A stretch of DNA of 64,000 bases from Pseudomonas sp. Bc-h (lineage in GTDB: Bacteria; Pseudomonadota; Gammaproteobacteria; Pseudomonadales; Pseudomonadaceae): contig NZ_MUIN01000017.1 of NCBI RefSeq assembly GCF_002080045.1, forward strand, positions 62,001 through 126,000, read 5' to 3'. Below the pieces are notes generated by a model. That model saw only the letters and a program-made list of their open reading frames with translations, did no database searches and was not told where the DNA came from. Shown here piece by piece: positions 63,451 through 64,000 of the stretch (position 1 is the stretch's first letter; the number at the start of each line of letters is the position of its first letter). The translations under genes and the position numbers were made by a program.

Positions 63451-63493
63451 CTTGGCTGATAGCCGCCAGCACGCAGGCAAAGGTGCAACTAAG

Positions 63494-64000
63494 GTGAACG
63501 ATGCCGCCGGCGCTTCGGGCCATGCAGCGCGCACGCCCAAGCGTATCGGTATGCTCGGCGGGACCTTCGATCCCGTGCATATCGGCCATTTGCGCGGCGC
63601 GCTGGAAGTCGCCGCGCTGCTTGAACTCGATGAGTTGCGTCTGACGCCCAGCGCCAGACCGCCTCATCGCGATATGCCAGGTGTATCAGCGCAGGACCGT
63701 CTGGCGATGGTTCGCAGTGCGGTACAAGGCGTATCGCCATTGACGGTGGATGACCGCGAATTATTGCGGGATAAACCGTCTTACACCATCGACACGCTGG
63801 AATCGATGCGCGCGGAACTGGCGCCCGATGACCAGCTGTTTTTATTGCTGGGTTGGGACGCCTTTTGCGGGCTGCCCAGCTGGCATCGTTGGGAAGAGTT
63901 GCTGGAGCACTGCCATATCGTGGTGCTGCAACGCCCGGACGCCGACAGCGAGTCGCCGGACGCCATGCGTAACCTGCTGGCGGCGCGCGCGGTCAGCGAT
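63494..64000 (+). CDS. nadD: Nicotinate-nucleotide adenylyltransferase (partial at window end)
   Basis: Runs off the right edge, with about 169 codons visible. It makes deamido-NAD from nicotinate mononucleotide. The nucleotidyltransferase motif GGTFDPVHIGHLRGALEV and a KPSYTIDTLESM segment are clear. The start is a GTG at 63494 giving a 15-residue lead before PKRIGMLGGTF. The ribosome site is weak (AAGG overlapping it), so a start further in cannot be excluded. Confidence 0.93.
   Translation, partial: MNDAAGASGHAARTPKRIGMLGGTFDPVHIGHLRGALEVAALLELDELRLTPSARPPHRDMPGVSAQDRLAMVRSAVQGVSPLTVDDRELLRDKPSYTIDTLESMRAELAPDDQLFLLLGWDAFCGLPSWHRWEELLEHCHIVVLQRPDADSESPDAMRNLLAARAVSD

Overview
This window is chromosomal DNA of a Pseudomonas, most likely of the P. 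fluorescens group. The evidence is the block xseB-ispA-dxs beside ribA, the mpl-ubiX pair, the proA-nadD pair, a PrtR-like repressor, and intergenic spaces filled with the palindromic REP-like repeats typical of that group. No rRNA, tRNA or CRISPR array was recognised. About 60 protein genes are supported, most on GC-rich host-type DNA.

Layout. 1-9.3 kb: riboflavin (ribA), B12 uptake (btuF-like, btuB) and isoprenoid genes (dxs, ispA), then xseB, a nitroreductase and a quinone-oxidoreductase-like enzyme. 9.3-22.3 kb is a catabolic block of small regulator-plus-enzyme units: a LysR gene; an amino-acid permease with a class III aminotransferase and a divergent LysR gene; a sugar-acid set (IlvD/Edd dehydratase, FAH-fold enzyme, LysR gene, MFS transporter) sharing GATAAC-type operators; and a maleate isomerase with a LysR gene. 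A 99-bp inverted copy of the MFS gene tail, flanked by 65-bp direct repeats, lies between the last two units. 22.3-28.8 kb: a tightly overlapping seven-gene minus-strand operon for a glycoconjugate (two GT2 enzymes, FAD oxidoreductase, multispan membrane protein, SDR-like protein, sugar isomerase, EmrE/ArnE-like flippase).

28.8-44.7 kb is a plastic region. It begins with a hipBA toxin-antitoxin pair and a graveyard of gene fragments (WYL regulator, ADP-ribosylglycohydrolase, an EcsC-like protein with a frameshift). Next comes a roughly 10.7-kb island bounded by a 25-bp near-perfect direct repeat (32951-32975 and 43670-43694) and carrying a truncated tyrosine integrase. Its cargo looks like defence: a nitrilase-fold protein whose stop codon directly abuts the start of a Rad50/SMC-like ATPase; an IS66 remnant; a 512-aa PD-(D/E)XK-like protein; and vsr, a C5-cytosine methyltransferase and a convergent probable restriction enzyme. 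The nitrilase/Rad50-like pair, possibly with the 512-aa protein, is the best candidate for an undescribed system. A PrtR-like S24 repressor without any prophage sits at the island edge.

45-64 kb returns to core genes: ppa, mtfA, a DedA protein, a GNAT protein, an exaC-like aldehyde dehydrogenase with a near-consensus sigma-54 promoter and a divergent AcoR-like activator, mpl, ubiX, a lipoprotein, an NAD(P)-binding protein, a MORN-repeat/caspase-fold lipoprotein, a MaoC-like protein, lrgAB, a Lon N-domain protein, a DedA-PAP2 fusion, a 3-methyladenine glycosylase, proA and the start of nadD.
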